Made by a program: the position numbers and the translations under genes. Shown piece by piece: positions 1 to 8,614 of a stretch of 64,000 bases of DNA. How positions within the stretch are numbered: the first letter of the stretch is position 1; each line of letters begins with the position of its first letter. A model generated the notes under the pieces. That model saw only the letters and a list, made by a program, of their open reading frames with translations, did no database searches and was not told the origin of the DNA. The stretch spans positions 1,054,001 to 1,118,000 of the forward strand of contig NZ_CP060587.1 of assembly GCF_014334735.1 (NCBI RefSeq), given 5' to 3'. Source of the DNA: Aeromicrobium senzhongii (GTDB lineage: Bacteria; Actinomycetota; Actinomycetes; Propionibacteriales; Nocardioidaceae).

Positions 1-1
1 G

Positions 2-205
2 GGCCTGCGCGTGCCGGAGGACCTCGCGGTCATCGGCTACGACGGGGGAGTGCTGGCCGACGCGTTGCAGCTGACGACCGTCGTCCAGCCGTTGCGCGAG
101 TCCGGCGTCGTCGGGCGCCGCCTGCTGATGGCGCGGCTCGACGGGGACACCACGACGCAGCAGATCATGCTCGAGCCCCGCCTCATGCGGGGCGTGACCA
201 CCTGA
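2..205 (+). CDS. LacI-family transcriptional regulator, C-terminal fragment
   Basis: The window opens inside this gene; 67 codons and the TGA stop remain, the frame being open from base 2. The text VPEDLAVIGYDG followed by LTTVVQPLRESG is the typical end of the periplasmic-binding-protein-like effector domain of LacI/GalR repressors (P-x-D-[LI]-x-[VI]-x-G-[YF]-D, then the TT-V-x-Q-P strand). The helix-turn-helix lies upstream, outside the window. Such proteins are cytoplasmic, sugar-responsive repressors; the ligand cannot be read from this piece. The next gene on the same strand starts 22 bp later and may be co-transcribed. Confidence 0.8.
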   Translation, partial: GLRVPEDLAVIGYDGGVLADALQLTTVVQPLRESGVVGRRLLMARLDGDTTTQQIMLEPRLMRGVTT

Positions 206-227
206 CCACGGACTGTGAGGAGCCACC

Positions 228-1220
228 ATGGTGCCGGACGACATGCCGCCGCGGCTGCGCTCGCTGGTCGAACGCGCACTGGCTGCCCAGGCCGAGAGCC
301 CCACGCCACCGCTGCCCGATCCCGAGCCCGCCCCGGGTGAGACCCGCGAGGACTGGGAGCGGCGCGTGGCACGGGTGCGCGCCCAGCACGACGCGCTGGC
401 CCTCGAGACCGCGGCCCGGTACGGCTTCCTGGGCGACCGGGACGACCCGGTCGGGTCGATCGGGTACGTGGACATTCCGGTCGAGGGCGGGACGATCGCA
501 GCGCGGGTCTACCGGCCGATCGACCCCGGGGACCGTCCGCCGGCGATCGTGGTGCTGCACGGCGGAGGCTGGTGGATGGGCGGGGGAGCCCAGGGGTACC
601 GGCTGGGCGACGGCACGTGCCGGATGCTGTGTCACGGGCTCGGGGCGGTCGTCCTCAACGTCGACTACCGGTTGGCCCCGGAGTTCCGGTTCCCGGTGCA
701 ACTGCACGACGCGCGCGACGTCGTCGCGTGGCTGCGGCGGGGCGCCGGCCCGCAGGTCGATCCGGACCGGGTCGCGGTCGCGGGCACCAGCTCGGGCGGA
801 CACCTCGCCGCGGCGTTGACGTTGCTGCTGAAGGACGAGGGTGAGCAGCAACTGGCGATGCAGGTCCTGGTGGCGCCCGCGGTCGACCTCGCGGAGGACC
901 CGGCCGGCCTGGAGGACCCGCAGGCCCTCCGGGGGATCGAGACGCTGCGCCGTTACTACGCGGGGGACGCCCCGAACCGGGCGATCCCGTACCTGTCGCC
1001 GTTGCGGGCGCCGGACCTGAGCGGACTGCCGCCGGCCGTCGTGGTCACCGGAGACTTCGATCCGTTGACGGCGCCGGCGCTGGATTACGTGGAGCGGCTG
1101 CGCGAGGCCGGGGTCCGTGTCGACCACGTCTCGGCGCCGGTGACCCACACGATCGGTGCGCAGGAGGACTGGCGGGCGGCCGAGGAGCAGATCCTGGCCG
1201 CCTGCCGCGAGCTGCTGTGA
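228..1220 (+). CDS. alpha/beta hydrolase, HSL-type esterase (330 aa)
   Basis: A hormone-sensitive-lipase-like (family IV) carboxylesterase. HGGGWWMGG near residue 110 is the oxyanion-hole HGGG motif, GTSSGG near residue 186 is the nucleophile elbow (G-x-S-x-G), GDFDPL near 270 carries the probable catalytic Asp and the His is in VTHTIG near the C-terminus. No signal peptide, so cytoplasmic. The ATG is preceded by GAGGAG at a good distance. It directly follows the LacI-type regulator, which could control it. An N-terminal cap of about 80 residues before the beta-sheet core is usual for the family. The substrate is unknown. Confidence 0.85.
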   Translation: MVPDDMPPRLRSLVERALAAQAESPTPPLPDPEPAPGETREDWERRVARVRAQHDALALETAARYGFLGDRDDPVGSIGYVDIPVEGGTIAARVYRPIDPGDRPPAIVVLHGGGWWMGGGAQGYRLGDGTCRMLCHGLGAVVLNVDYRLAPEFRFPVQLHDARDVVAWLRRGAGPQVDPDRVAVAGTSSGGHLAAALTLLLKDEGEQQLAMQVLVAPAVDLAEDPAGLEDPQALRGIETLRRYYAGDAPNRAIPYLSPLRAPDLSGLPPAVVVTGDFDPLTAPALDYVERLREAGVRVDHVSAPVTHTIGAQEDWRAAEEQILAACRELL

Positions 1221-1355
1221 CGTCGCGGGCGGGCCCCGGCGAGCCGCCGACGGCGCGTCGTGGCGCCCCACCCTTGTCGTGACGGGGTGTTTGGGACACA
1301 ATGGGCGCAGGTATCACCCGAGATCGCTGGGGAAGGCGCACCTAGGGAGGTACCG

Positions 1356-1883
1356 ATGAACACGGTGAACACGGTCCGAGCCGGCACCCCAATGACCCGG
1401 GGTGTCCTTTTCGTGCACTCCGCACCGTCCGCGCTGTGCGCTCACATCGAGTGGGCTGCGGCCGGCGTGCTGGGTGGCAAGGTCGATCTCTCGTGGACCC
1501 CGCAGCCGGCCGAGCCGGGCACCTACCGCGCCGAGCTGTCGTGGCAGGCCGCCGCCGGGACGGCCGCCGCGCTGACCTCCGTGCTGCGTGGCTGGGACCT
1601 GCTGCGCTTCGAGATCACCGAGGAGCCCACCGCGACCACCGAGGGCGCGCGCTACTCCTTCACGCCCACGCTCGGCATCTTCCACGCCATGACCGGCCTG
1701 CACGGCGACCTGCTGATCCCCGAGGACCGCATCAAGGCGTTCCGGGTCAAGGCCGCCCAGGGCGAGATCACCATGGACGAGGCACTCGACGGGCTCCTGG
1801 GCGTCAAGTGGGACGCCGAGCTCGAGCCCTTCCGCCTGGCGGGCGAGGGCGCACCGGTGCGCTGGCTGCACCAGGTGATCTGA
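1356..1883 (+). CDS. DUF3145 family protein (175 aa)
   Basis: A conserved actinobacterial protein of unknown function, recognised from TRGVLFVHSAPSALCAHIEWA, the DLSWTPQP segment and the LGIFHAMTGLHGDLLIPEDRI block typical of DUF3145. No signal peptide or membrane segment. The open frame extends upstream to 1260, but the ATG at 1356 has GGGAGG six bases before it and gives the family length. A CACAAT hexamer near 1296 could be the -10 box of a leadered promoter. Its molecular role has not been established as far as I know. Confidence 0.85.
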   Translation: MNTVNTVRAGTPMTRGVLFVHSAPSALCAHIEWAAAGVLGGKVDLSWTPQPAEPGTYRAELSWQAAAGTAAALTSVLRGWDLLRFEITEEPTATTEGARYSFTPTLGIFHAMTGLHGDLLIPEDRIKAFRVKAAQGEITMDEALDGLLGVKWDAELEPFRLAGEGAPVRWLHQVI

Positions 1884-2003
1884 GAAGTCAGGTCACCGGG
1901 TGGACGCTCGCCATGACGAGGAGCGCAGCGACGAGCGGGTCGGCCCGGCGGAGCTCTGCGGAGCCGGGAGTGAGCGCGAAGCGAAGCGAGCGCGCCCGAC
2001 CCA
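1884..2003. other. structured convergent intergenic region
   Basis: About 120 bp between two convergent genes. It contains nested inverted pairs: GGGTCGG near 1938 with CCGACCC near 1996, and CCCGGC with GCCGGG inside them, together with a purine-rich GCGAAGCGAAGCGAGCGCG run. It can fold and may act as a bidirectional terminator, although no T-run follows. No open reading frame in it is credible. Confidence 0.35.
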
Positions 2004-2516
2004 TCAGCCGATCGTGACGGGGATGTCCGGCGTGTTGTCGCCGGAGGCCTTGTCGATCACGCGGAACTTCCGCTCGCCCGTGCGCGACGTGTAGATCTTC
2101 GTCTCGAAGCTTCCGCCGTCCCGCGCGGTGACGGTGACCGGGAAGTCGTCCCACGGCCCGTCGCCGTCCTTGACCTGAATCTGCAGCACGGTGCCGGCGT
2201 CGACCGACGGCAGGACGCCGACGATCGCGAAGCGCTCGCCGGGGGCGACCCGGTCGCCGGGCACGCGGTTCAGACGCGGCTTGGGCGTGTCGTCCTCCTG
2301 CGGCTCCTCCGGCGTGGGCTCCGGCTCGGGGGTGGCCGTGGTCTCGGGCTCGCTGGTGGGCGCGGCCAGGGGCGGCAGGTCGGCCGACGTCACGCCGGTG
2401 GCCGTCAGCGCACCCGCGGAGAACAGGCCGAAGCCGATGCCCAGGGCCACACCGATGAGTGCCAGCCAGCCGAAAGCGCGCGCAGCACGATGGCGCAGGT
2501 CGGGTCGAGACGTCAC
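2004..2516 (-). CDS. membrane-anchored or secreted protein with Pro/Glu-rich linker (170 aa)
   Basis: Function not recognised. Basic N-terminus, one hydrophobic helix (about residues 15-40, WLALIGVALGIGFGLFSAG), a low-complexity Thr/Pro/Glu linker (about 50-80) and a C-terminal beta-rich domain of about 85 residues starting PGDRVAPGERFAIVG, which resembles small extracytoplasmic Ig-like or carbohydrate-binding folds. Probably anchored in the membrane with the domain outside. Start: GTG at 2514-2516 with a TAGACT -10 hexamer six bases upstream (2523-2528 on the minus strand), indicating a leaderless mRNA. It is divergent from the hydrolase at 2575. Confidence 0.6.
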   Translation of the reverse strand: MTSRPDLRHRAARAFGWLALIGVALGIGFGLFSAGALTATGVTSADLPPLAAPTSEPETTATPEPEPTPEEPQEDDTPKPRLNRVPGDRVAPGERFAIVGVLPSVDAGTVLQIQVKDGDGPWDDFPVTVTARDGGSFETKIYTSRTGERKFRVIDKASGDNTPDIPVTIG

Positions 2517-2522
2517 GTGGCG

Positions 2523-2528
2523 AGTCTA
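2523..2528 (-). promoter_or_regulatory. -10 hexamer TAGACT, leaderless promoter
   Basis: TAGACT read on the minus strand, six bases ahead of the GTG at 2516; transcription is expected to start at the start codon of the 170-aa membrane protein. Confidence 0.55.
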
Positions 2529-2562
2529 GTCGCTTCACCACGTAACCCCCGCCCACCTGACC

Positions 2563-2568
2563 TACGAT
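2563..2568 (+). promoter_or_regulatory. -10 hexamer TACGAT, leaderless promoter
   Basis: TACGAT lies six bases before the ATG at 2575 with no Shine-Dalgarno between them. It selects ATG 2575 over the in-frame GTG at 2569, which would overlap the hexamer spacing. Confidence 0.55.
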
Positions 2569-2574
2569 GTGAAG

Positions 2575-3543
2575 ATGGTGCTTCCCCCGGAGCGCGGAGC
2601 AGTCGACGACGTCGAGTACGTCGTGGTCCACGGTTACCGACGCGCCTACCGCATGCGAGGAACCGGCCCGCCGCTGCTCCTCCTGCACGGCATGGCCTGC
2701 GACTCCACGACCTGGTTCCCGGTCATGGACCAGTTGGCCCAGCACTTCACCGTCATCGCGCCCGATCTGCTCGGGCACGGCGAGTCCGACAAGCCCAACG
2801 CCGACTACTCCCTGGGCGGCTTCGCCAACGGGATGCGTGACCTGCTGACGATCCTGGGCATCGACAAGGTCACGGTCGCCGGACACAGCTTCGGCGGCGG
2901 CGTCGCGATGCAGTTCGCCTACCAGTTCCCCGAGCGCACCGAACGAGTCGTGCTGGTCTCCAGCGGGGGACTGGGCCCGGAGGTCACCCCGTTGATCCGC
3001 GCCCTCACCCTGCCCGGGGCGGGACTGGGCATCCGGTTGGCGACCGCCAGGCCGTGGCGCGGTCTCGTGAGCGGCTCGATGCGCGCCCTGTCGCACGTGC
3101 CCCTGGCGCGCGACCTGGACGAGGTCGCCCAGATCTACGACGGTCTGGCCGATCCCACCACGTCACTCGCGATCCGCCGACTCACCCGGACCGTGCTGGA
3201 CTGGAACGGCCAGTTCGTCACGATGGCCGACCGTGCCTATCTGACGCGCCTCATGCCACTGCTGGTGGTGTGGGGGCGCAACGACCACGTCATCCCGGTC
3301 GCCCACGCCCAGCGGCTGCCGCTCATGGACAACTCGCACGTGCACGTCTTCGAGGACTCCGGGCACTTCCCGCACAAGGACCATCCGGACGAGTTCGCCC
3401 GGGTGGTCGTCGACTTCTGCCGCAGCCAGTCGCCGGCGCAGTACCACCGTGGCAAGTGGCGCGCGTTGCTGCGTCGCGGGGATCAGGCGGGATTGGCCAG
3501 CGTGTCGCTGCCGGACGAGGCGTCTCCGTCGGCCGTCAGCTGA
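2575..3543 (+). CDS. alpha/beta fold hydrolase (322 aa)
   Basis: A classical alpha/beta hydrolase of the epoxide-hydrolase/lipase type. LLLLHGMACDSTTW carries the oxyanion-hole HG, GHSFGGG near residue 110 is the nucleophile elbow with Ser, the acid is probably in VVWGRNDHVIPVAH near 240, and SGHFPHKDHP supplies the His. No signal peptide; cytoplasmic. Start chosen at the leaderless ATG; a GTG six bases earlier is possible. The 3' end overlaps the convergent PAP2 gene by 61 bp. Substrate unknown. Confidence 0.85.
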   Translation: MVLPPERGAVDDVEYVVVHGYRRAYRMRGTGPPLLLLHGMACDSTTWFPVMDQLAQHFTVIAPDLLGHGESDKPNADYSLGGFANGMRDLLTILGIDKVTVAGHSFGGGVAMQFAYQFPERTERVVLVSSGGLGPEVTPLIRALTLPGAGLGIRLATARPWRGLVSGSMRALSHVPLARDLDEVAQIYDGLADPTTSLAIRRLTRTVLDWNGQFVTMADRAYLTRLMPLLVVWGRNDHVIPVAHAQRLPLMDNSHVHVFEDSGHFPHKDHPDEFARVVVDFCRSQSPAQYHRGKWRALLRRGDQAGLASVSLPDEASPSAVS

Positions 3544-4565
3544 ATCTTGTGGTGCCGCTGGTGCCAGAAGCCGTTGCCCGTGGCCCAACCGGCCAGGGCG
3601 ACCGAGATCCAGCCGATGAACGCGCCGGCGATGTCGTCGGCGATGAAGTGCCAGCCGAAGTAGATCGTGGCGATGACCGTGAGGACGAAGTAGACCCACG
3701 CGGTGATCTGCAGGTAGCGCGGCTGGTCGGTGCGCTGGAAGAACAGCACGGCCGTCAGCGTCACCGAGACGTGCAGCGACGCGAAGGCGCCGATGCCCCA
3801 GATGGGGGCGTTCATCGGATTCTCGAGGTTCTGGGCGGCGTTGACGAACAACGAGTACTGCAGCTGGGTGACGCCGGTGGTGGGCAGGGCGTCGAACAGT
3901 GCGGCGTTCGTGTAGGCCGGGCCCAGCGAGGGGAAGATGTAGTACGCGGCGGCGCCCAGGACCCAGTTGAGCGACAGTGCGGTCGCGTACCAGGCGCCCA
4001 GCGTGAAGTCGCGGTTCAGGACCAGGAACGCGGCCAGCGTGATGGGGATGAGCGGCAGGTAGCTGACGTACACGGTCGCCAGGACCTGGGCGGCGAACCC
4101 GGTGCCGAGCAGCTGGTGCAGCAGGTCGGCCGGGTGGTGGCCGAACATCATCCAGTAGTCCCAGCGCGACAGCATGGTGTCGAAGTTGACGCCCTCGCGC
4201 ACGGTGGGCAGGAAGCCCTTGATGTTGCGGTAGCTGACGTAGCAGACGTAGAACGTCAGCAGGCCCGTCGCGATGTGGAACACGCGGTTCCACGACCACT
4301 CGTCACGGATGATGTCCTTCACGCCACGGCCGAAGTGGCGCACGCCGGCGCGCTTGAGGGCCAGCGGCACGATGCCCAGGGCGAAGAAGCCCAGGCCCAT
4401 CACCGGGAGCCGGACGTAGGCCGGTCCGAGGAAGCCCTCGGGGTCCTTCAGGGCGATGCCCAGACTGCTCGACATGACGATCGCGGTGATGCCGACGGCG
4501 GCGGCCAGGAGGACACCGAAGGTGTAGGGCCATGACCGTGCTGCGCTCCACCACCGTTGGACCAT
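3483..4565 (-). CDS. PAP2 superfamily membrane phosphatase (360 aa)
   Basis: An integral membrane protein with about 8 hydrophobic segments. Near the C-terminus it has the PAP2 signatures: GAFASLHVS (C2 motif, S-x-H) and YFGWHFIADDIAG (C3 motif, H-x3-D). The layout resembles the PAP2_3 group that includes inositol-phosphorylceramide synthase-like enzymes, so a role in phospholipid or lipid-linked phosphate hydrolysis or transfer at the outer membrane leaflet is likely. Start: ATG at 4563-4565 with TAGACT seven bases upstream on the minus strand, a leaderless start. Its tail overlaps the convergent hydrolase by 61 bp. Confidence 0.8.
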   Translation of the reverse strand: MVQRWWSAARSWPYTFGVLLAAAVGITAIVMSSSLGIALKDPEGFLGPAYVRLPVMGLGFFALGIVPLALKRAGVRHFGRGVKDIIRDEWSWNRVFHIATGLLTFYVCYVSYRNIKGFLPTVREGVNFDTMLSRWDYWMMFGHHPADLLHQLLGTGFAAQVLATVYVSYLPLIPITLAAFLVLNRDFTLGAWYATALSLNWVLGAAAYYIFPSLGPAYTNAALFDALPTTGVTQLQYSLFVNAAQNLENPMNAPIWGIGAFASLHVSVTLTAVLFFQRTDQPRYLQITAWVYFVLTVIATIYFGWHFIADDIAGAFIGWISVALAGWATGNGFWHQRHHKIQLTADGDASSGSDTLANPA

Positions 4566-4572
4566 GCGGGAC

Positions 4573-4578
4573 AGTCTA
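4573..4578 (-). promoter_or_regulatory. -10 hexamer TAGACT, leaderless promoter of the PAP2 gene
   Basis: TAGACT on the minus strand, seven bases before the ATG at 4565. It lies just before the aceE terminator hairpin. Confidence 0.5.
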
Positions 4579-4583
4579 CGGGT

Positions 4584-4618
4584 GGCCGACCGGCCGCCGA
4601 TGAGGCGGCCGGTCGGCC
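4584..4618 (-). terminator. hairpin downstream of aceE
   Basis: Arms GGCCGACCGGCCGCC and GGCGGCCGGTCGGCC (15 bp, loop about 5 nt) lie immediately after the aceE stop at 4623. There is no strong T-run, as usual in high-GC actinobacteria. Confidence 0.65.
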
Positions 4619-4622
4619 GAAC

Positions 4623-7382
4623 TCAGGCCCCGCCGCCGTCCTGGTTCCCGCCGCTGGCGGCGGTCGGATCGTCAATCCGCAGGGACTCGAACGCCTCGCG
4701 AGCGACCTTCAGGTCCACGCGACCCTCACGGCCCAGCGACGCCAGCACCGCCACGACGATGGACTCGGCGTCGATCTGGAAGTAGCGCCGTGCGCCCGCG
4801 CGGGTGTCGGCGAAGCCGAACCCGTCGGCGCCCAGGGACATCCACGCGCCGGGGACCCAGCGAGCGATCTGGTCGGGCACGGCCCGCATGAAGTCGCTCA
4901 CCGCGACCGTCGGACCACCGTCCTGGAGCTTCGCGGTGATCCACGGCGTCTTCGGCTCCTGGTCGAGGTGGTTGAAGTTCCAGCGCTCGACCTCCTCGGC
5001 CTCGCGAGCGAGCTCGTTCCACGAGGTGACGGACCAGACCTCGGCCGCCACGCCGTGCTCCTCGGCGAGCATCTGCTGCGCCTGCAATGCCCACGGCACC
5101 GAGACACCGGACGCGAGGATCCGCGTCGGTGCGTCGTCCTCGATGGGCGAGGCGGCGTACCGGTAGGCGCCCTTGAGGATCCCGTCGACGTCGACGCCCT
5201 CGGGCTCGGCGGGCTGGTTCAGCGGCTCGTTGTAGACCGTCATGTAGTAGATGACGTTCTCGCCCGTGCCGCCCTGCGGGTTGGGCTCGTCGCCGTACAT
5301 GCGGCGCATGCCGTCCTGCACGATGTGCGCGATCTCGAACGAGAACGCCGGGTCGTAGTGGACGACGGCCGGGTTCGTGCGCGCCAGCAGGGGAGAGTGG
5401 CCGTCCGCGTGCTGCAGCCCCTCGCCCGTGAGGGTCGTGCGACCGGCCGTGGCGCCGATCAGGAAGCCGCGGGCCATCTGGTCGGCCATCGCCCAGATCG
5501 AGTCGCCGGTGCGCTGGAACCCGAACATCGAGTAGAAGAGGTACACCGGGATCATGTGCTCGCCGTGCGTGGCGTAGGCGCTGCCCGCCGCGGTCGCCGA
5601 CGCCATGGCGCCGGCCTCGCTGATGCCCTCGTGCAGCAGCTGGCCCTGCTGGCTCTCCTTGTAGGCCAGCAGCAGCTTGCGGTCGACCGACTCGTACATC
5701 TGCCCGTGCGGGCTGTAGATCTTGGCCGAGGGGAACATCGAGTCCATGCCGAACGTGCGGTACTCGTCCGGGGCGATCGGCACGATGCGCGAGCCGATGT
5801 TCTTGTCCTTCATCAGCTCCCGCAGCAACCGCACGAACGCCATGGTCGTGGCGATCTGCTGCTTGCCCGAGCCCTTGCGCAGGTCGTCATAGGCGTCCTG
5901 CGCCGGCAGGACCGGCGGCTTCGCCTTGACGATGCGCGACGGCAACGGGCCGCCGAGCTGGCGACGGCGCTCGAGCATGTACGTGATGTGCTCGTGGTCC
6001 TTGCCGGGGTGGTAGTACGGCGCACCGTCGGGCGACTCGATCTGCTCGTCCGTGATCGGGATGTGCAGCCGATCGCGGAAGTTCTTCAGGTCGTCCGTCG
6101 TCAGCTTCTTCATCTGGTGCGTCGCGTTGCGCGCCATGAGCGACTCGAGCAGCCAACCCTTGACGGTGTGCGCCAGGATCACGGTCGGCTGGCCCTTGTG
6201 CTTCATCGCCGAGTCGAACGCCGCGTAGACCTTGCGGTAGTCGTGACCACCACGCGGCAGCTTCTCGATCTGCTCGTCCGAGAGGTGCTCGACGATCTTG
6301 CGCAGCTCCGGGTCGGGACCGAAGAAGTGCTCGCGGTTGTACGCGCCGTCGGCGATCGACAGGTTCTGGAACTCGCCGTCGGGGACGCGGTTCATCTGGT
6401 TGACCAGCGCGCCGGTCGTGTCACGGGCGAGCAGGTCGTCCCACTCGCGGCCCCACACGACCTTGATGACGTTCCAGCCCGCGCCGAGGAAGATCGACTC
6501 CAGCTCCTGGATGATCTTGCCGTTGCCGCGCACCGGGCCGTCGAGCTGCTGCAGGTTGCAGTTCACGACGAACGTGAGGTTGTCGAGCTGCTCGCGGCCG
6601 GCGACGCTGATCGCGCCGAGCGACTCGGGCTCGCCCATCTCGCCGTCGCCCAGGAACGTCCAGACGTGCTGCTCGCTGGTGTCCTTGATGCCGCGGTGCT
6701 GCAGGTACCGGTTGAACCGGGCCTGGTAGATCGAGTTGATCGCCGCGAGTCCCATCGAGACCGTCGGGAACTCCCAGTAGTCGCTCATCAGCCGCGGGTG
6801 CGGGTACGAGGGCAGGCCCTTGCCGGCGCCCTGCGAGTGCTCCTGGCGGAAGTTGTTCAGGCGGTCCTCGTCGAAGCGTCCCTCGAGGAACGAGCGGGCG
6901 TAGATGCCCGGGGCGGCGTGACCCTGGTAGAAGATCTGGTCGCCACCGCCGGGGTGGTCCTTGCCGCGGAAGAAGTGGTTGAAGCCGACCTCGTAGAGGC
7001 TCGCCGCCGACTGGTAGGTGGCGATGTGTCCGCCGACGCCCAGTCCGGGCCGGTTCGCGCGCGAGACCATGACCGCGGCGTTCCAGCGGATGTAGGAGCG
7101 GATGCGCCGCTCGATCTCCTCGTCGCCGGGGAAGTCGGGCTCGCGCTCGGGGGGGATGGTGTTGATGAAGTCGGTGCTGCGCAGTGCGGGCATGCCCACG
7201 GCGCGCTCACGGGCACGCTCGAGCATCCGCAACATCACGTAGCGGGCGCGGTCCCGGCCGCGCTCGTCGACCATCTGGTCGAGTGAGCGGAGCCAGTCCT
7301 GCGTCTCTTCGGAATCCACGTCGGGCAGCTGTGTTGGCATGCCTCCGTGGATGATCGGACGGTCGGGGCCGGATGGGGCCAT
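4623..7382 (-). CDS. aceE: pyruvate dehydrogenase E1 component, homodimeric type (919 aa)
   Basis: Thiamine-diphosphate E1 subunit that decarboxylates pyruvate and acetylates the lipoyl domain of E2, feeding acetyl-CoA to the TCA cycle. It is full length for the single-chain E1 family (about 885-930 aa). Visible landmarks: [19 protein letters not shown] at the N-terminus, the ThDP-binding GDGEM followed by Asn-rich [29 protein letters not shown], and the C-terminal transketolase half with [11 protein letters not shown]. Start ATG at 7380-7382 has GGGAG upstream; an internal ATG at 7340 is an alternative. It is divergent from the DUF3052-ahpE pair, as in mycobacteria (aceE near ahpE). A terminator hairpin follows. 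Confidence 0.97.
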   Translation of the reverse strand: MAPSGPDRPIIHGGMPTQLPDVDSEETQDWLRSLDQMVDERGRDRARYVMLRMLERARERAVGMPALRSTDFINTIPPEREPDFPGDEEIERRIRSYIRWNAAVMVSRANRPGLGVGGHIATYQSAASLYEVGFNHFFRGKDHPGGGDQIFYQGHAAPGIYARSFLEGRFDEDRLNNFRQEHSQGAGKGLPSYPHPRLMSDYWEFPTVSMGLAAINSIYQARFNRYLQHRGIKDTSEQHVWTFLGDGEMGEPESLGAISVAGREQLDNLTFVVNCNLQQLDGPVRGNGKIIQELESIFLGAGWNVIKVVWGREWDDLLARDTTGALVNQMNRVPDGEFQNLSIADGAYNREHFFGPDPELRKIVEHLSDEQIEKLPRGGHDYRKVYAAFDSAMKHKGQPTVILAHTVKGWLLESLMARNATHQMKKLTTDDLKNFRDRLHIPITDEQIESPDGAPYYHPGKDHEHITYMLERRRQLGGPLPSRIVKAKPPVLPAQDAYDDLRKGSGKQQIATTMAFVRLLRELMKDKNIGSRIVPIAPDEYRTFGMDSMFPSAKIYSPHGQMYESVDRKLLLAYKESQQGQLLHEGISEAGAMASATAAGSAYATHGEHMIPVYLFYSMFGFQRTGDSIWAMADQMARGFLIGATAGRTTLTGEGLQHADGHSPLLARTNPAVVHYDPAFSFEIAHIVQDGMRRMYGDEPNPQGGTGENVIYYMTVYNEPLNQPAEPEGVDVDGILKGAYRYAASPIEDDAPTRILASGVSVPWALQAQQMLAEEHGVAAEVWSVTSWNELAREAEEVERWNFNHLDQEPKTPWITAKLQDGGPTVAVSDFMRAVPDQIARWVPGAWMSLGADGFGFADTRAGARRYFQIDAESIVVAVLASLGREGRVDLKVAREAFESLRIDDPTAASGGNQDGGGA

Positions 7383-7438
7383 GTTGCACTCCCTGGGGTG
7401 TCGGGATGGACCCTTCCATCAAACCACCCGGAGTTCGC

Positions 7439-7444
7439 TAGTGT
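7439..7444 (+). promoter_or_regulatory. probable -10 hexamer (TAGTGT) for DUF3052-ahpE
   Basis: TAGTGT about 55 bases before the GTG start of the DUF3052 gene, inside the 117-bp aceE/DUF3052 divergent region; here a leader with a strong AAGGAGG ribosome site follows. Confidence 0.4.
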
Positions 7445-7499
7445 GAGTCCGGCAAGCAACCGATACACCCTGTCGAGAAGCAGGGGAGAAGGAGGTGCG

Positions 7500-7886
7500 G
7501 TGGACGCGGCGAAGCTGGGCTTCGAACCTGACTCCGTCATCCAGGAGCTCGGCTGGGACGAGGACGTCGACGACGAGCTTCGCTCGGCGGTCGAGTCACA
7601 CACCGGAAGCGAACTGGTCGACGGTGACGTCGGCGAGGTCGTCGACGGAGTGATCCTGTGGTGGCGTGAGGACGATGGTGACCTGACCGATGCGCTGGTC
7701 GACGCGACGCAGGACGTCGCGGAGGGCGGCTCCGTGTGGCTCTTGACCCCGAAGGTCGGGCTGGACGGTCACGTCTCCGGCGCCGACATCGGCGAGGCTG
7801 CCCCGATCGCGGGCCTCTCGATCACGACCACGTCGGCCGTGGGCCCGAACTGGGTCGCCACCAAGCTGTCCACGCACAAGCGGTGA
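7500..7886 (+). CDS. DUF3052 family protein (128 aa)
   Basis: Actinobacterial protein of unknown function, counterpart of Rv2239c. Recognised from AAKLGFEPDSVIQELGWDEDVDDELR, the acidic DVGEVVDGVILWWREDDGDLTDAL and the end TTTSAVGPNWVATKL. Small, acidic and soluble. Start: GTG at 7500 with a consensus AAGGAGG four bases upstream, although the frame is open from 7347. The ahpE start follows after 2 bp, so the two are co-transcribed. The neighbourhood (aceE, ahpE) is conserved in actinobacteria. Confidence 0.85.
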   Translation: MDAAKLGFEPDSVIQELGWDEDVDDELRSAVESHTGSELVDGDVGEVVDGVILWWREDDGDLTDALVDATQDVAEGGSVWLLTPKVGLDGHVSGADIGEAAPIAGLSITTTSAVGPNWVATKLSTHKR

Positions 7887-7888
7887 CC

Positions 7889-8356
7889 ATGACCGGATCC
7901 CTGGTCGAGGTCGGCGCCGAGGCGCCGGACTTCACTCTCAAGAACCAGCACGGCCAGGACGTCTCGCTCTCGGGTCTGCGCGGGCGCAACGTGGTCGTCG
8001 TCTTCTACCCGTTCGCCTTCAGCGGCATCTGCACCGGCGAGCTGTGCGAGATCCGCGACAACCTGGCGGTCTTCAACGACGCCGACGCCGAGGTCCTGGC
8101 GATCTCGTGCGATCCGATGTTCTCGCTGCGCGCCTGGGCCGACCAGGACGGCTACGAGTTCAGCATGCTGAGCGACTTCTGGCCCCACGGCGAGGTCGCC
8201 AAGGCGTACGGGATCTTCCAGGAGGGCCCCGGCGCGGCGGCACGCGGAACCTACGTGATCGACCGCGAGGGCATCGTGCGCTGGAAGGTCGAGAACGGTC
8301 TGGGTGAAGCGCGCGACCTCGCGGCGTACCGTGAGGCACTTGAGTCACTTCCCTGA
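7889..8356 (+). CDS. ahpE: AhpE-type peroxiredoxin (155 aa)
   Basis: Thiol peroxidase that reduces hydroperoxides and peroxynitrite in the cytoplasm. The peroxidatic Cys48 sits in PFAFSGICTGELC, and the SDFWPHGEVAKAYGIF and RGTYVIDREGIVRW blocks are characteristic of the AhpE subfamily (mycobacterial AhpE is about 153 aa). A second Cys (residue 53) falls five residues later, where the mycobacterial protein as I remember it has Asp; whether it takes part in catalysis is unknown. The frame is open upstream but the ATG 2 bp after the DUF3052 stop gives the family length; translation is probably coupled. A strong terminator follows. Confidence 0.92.
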   Translation: MTGSLVEVGAEAPDFTLKNQHGQDVSLSGLRGRNVVVVFYPFAFSGICTGELCEIRDNLAVFNDADAEVLAISCDPMFSLRAWADQDGYEFSMLSDFWPHGEVAKAYGIFQEGPGAAARGTYVIDREGIVRWKVENGLGEARDLAAYREALESLP

Positions 8357-8432
8357 CAACACAGCAATTTTTCAGGCCAGATCGGGCGCGAATAACTCAC
8401 ATTGACCATATGAATCTGGTTTGATGGTGCTA

Positions 8433-8475
8433 CCGCGCCGCCGGGGACCCGAGACCCCGGCGGCGCGGCCTTTCT
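8433..8475 (+). terminator. rho-independent terminator after ahpE
   Basis: Perfect 14-bp arms CCGCGCCGCCGGGG (8433-8446) and CCCCGGCGGCGCGG (8455-8468), 8-nt loop, then CCTTTCT. It closes the DUF3052-ahpE unit before the tRNA gene. Confidence 0.85.
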
Positions 8476-8507
8476 GTCTCCGGGGTCTCGTCAGACACCC
8501 GGTGCGC

Positions 8508-8513
8508 TAACGT
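8508..8513 (+). promoter_or_regulatory. -10 hexamer TAACGT upstream of tRNA-Val
   Basis: TAACGT about 13 bases before the mature 5' end of the tRNA, well placed to start a short precursor. Confidence 0.45.
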
Positions 8514-8525
8514 TCACCTGCGTTC

Positions 8526-8599
8526 GGGCGAATAGCTCAGTTGGTCAGAGCATCCGGTTTACACCCGGAAGGTCGGGGGTTCGAGCCCCTCTTCGCCCA
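8526..8599 (+). tRNA. tRNA-Val (anticodon TAC)
   Basis: A full cloverleaf can be drawn: acceptor GGGCGAA with TTCGCCC, D-arm around AGCTCAGTTGGTCAGAGC, anticodon stem TCCGG/CCGGA with loop TTTACAC giving anticodon TAC (reads GUA and related valine codons), and T-arm GGGGGTTCGAGCCCC. The discriminator is A at 8599; CC then T follows, so CCA is not fully encoded and must be completed enzymatically. Confidence 0.95.
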
Positions 8600-8614
8600 C
8601 CTTCTGCGCCACGA

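Noticed and set aside
2569..2574. GTG start two codons upstream for the 322-aa hydrolase
   Set aside because: It leaves no spacing after the TACGAT -10 box, whereas ATG 2575 has the typical six-base gap; the alternative cannot be excluded completely.
4557..7286. 909-codon open frame on the plus strand
   Set aside because: Antisense shadow of aceE; Val/Arg-rich with no domain and no ribosome site. High GC keeps the opposite frame open.
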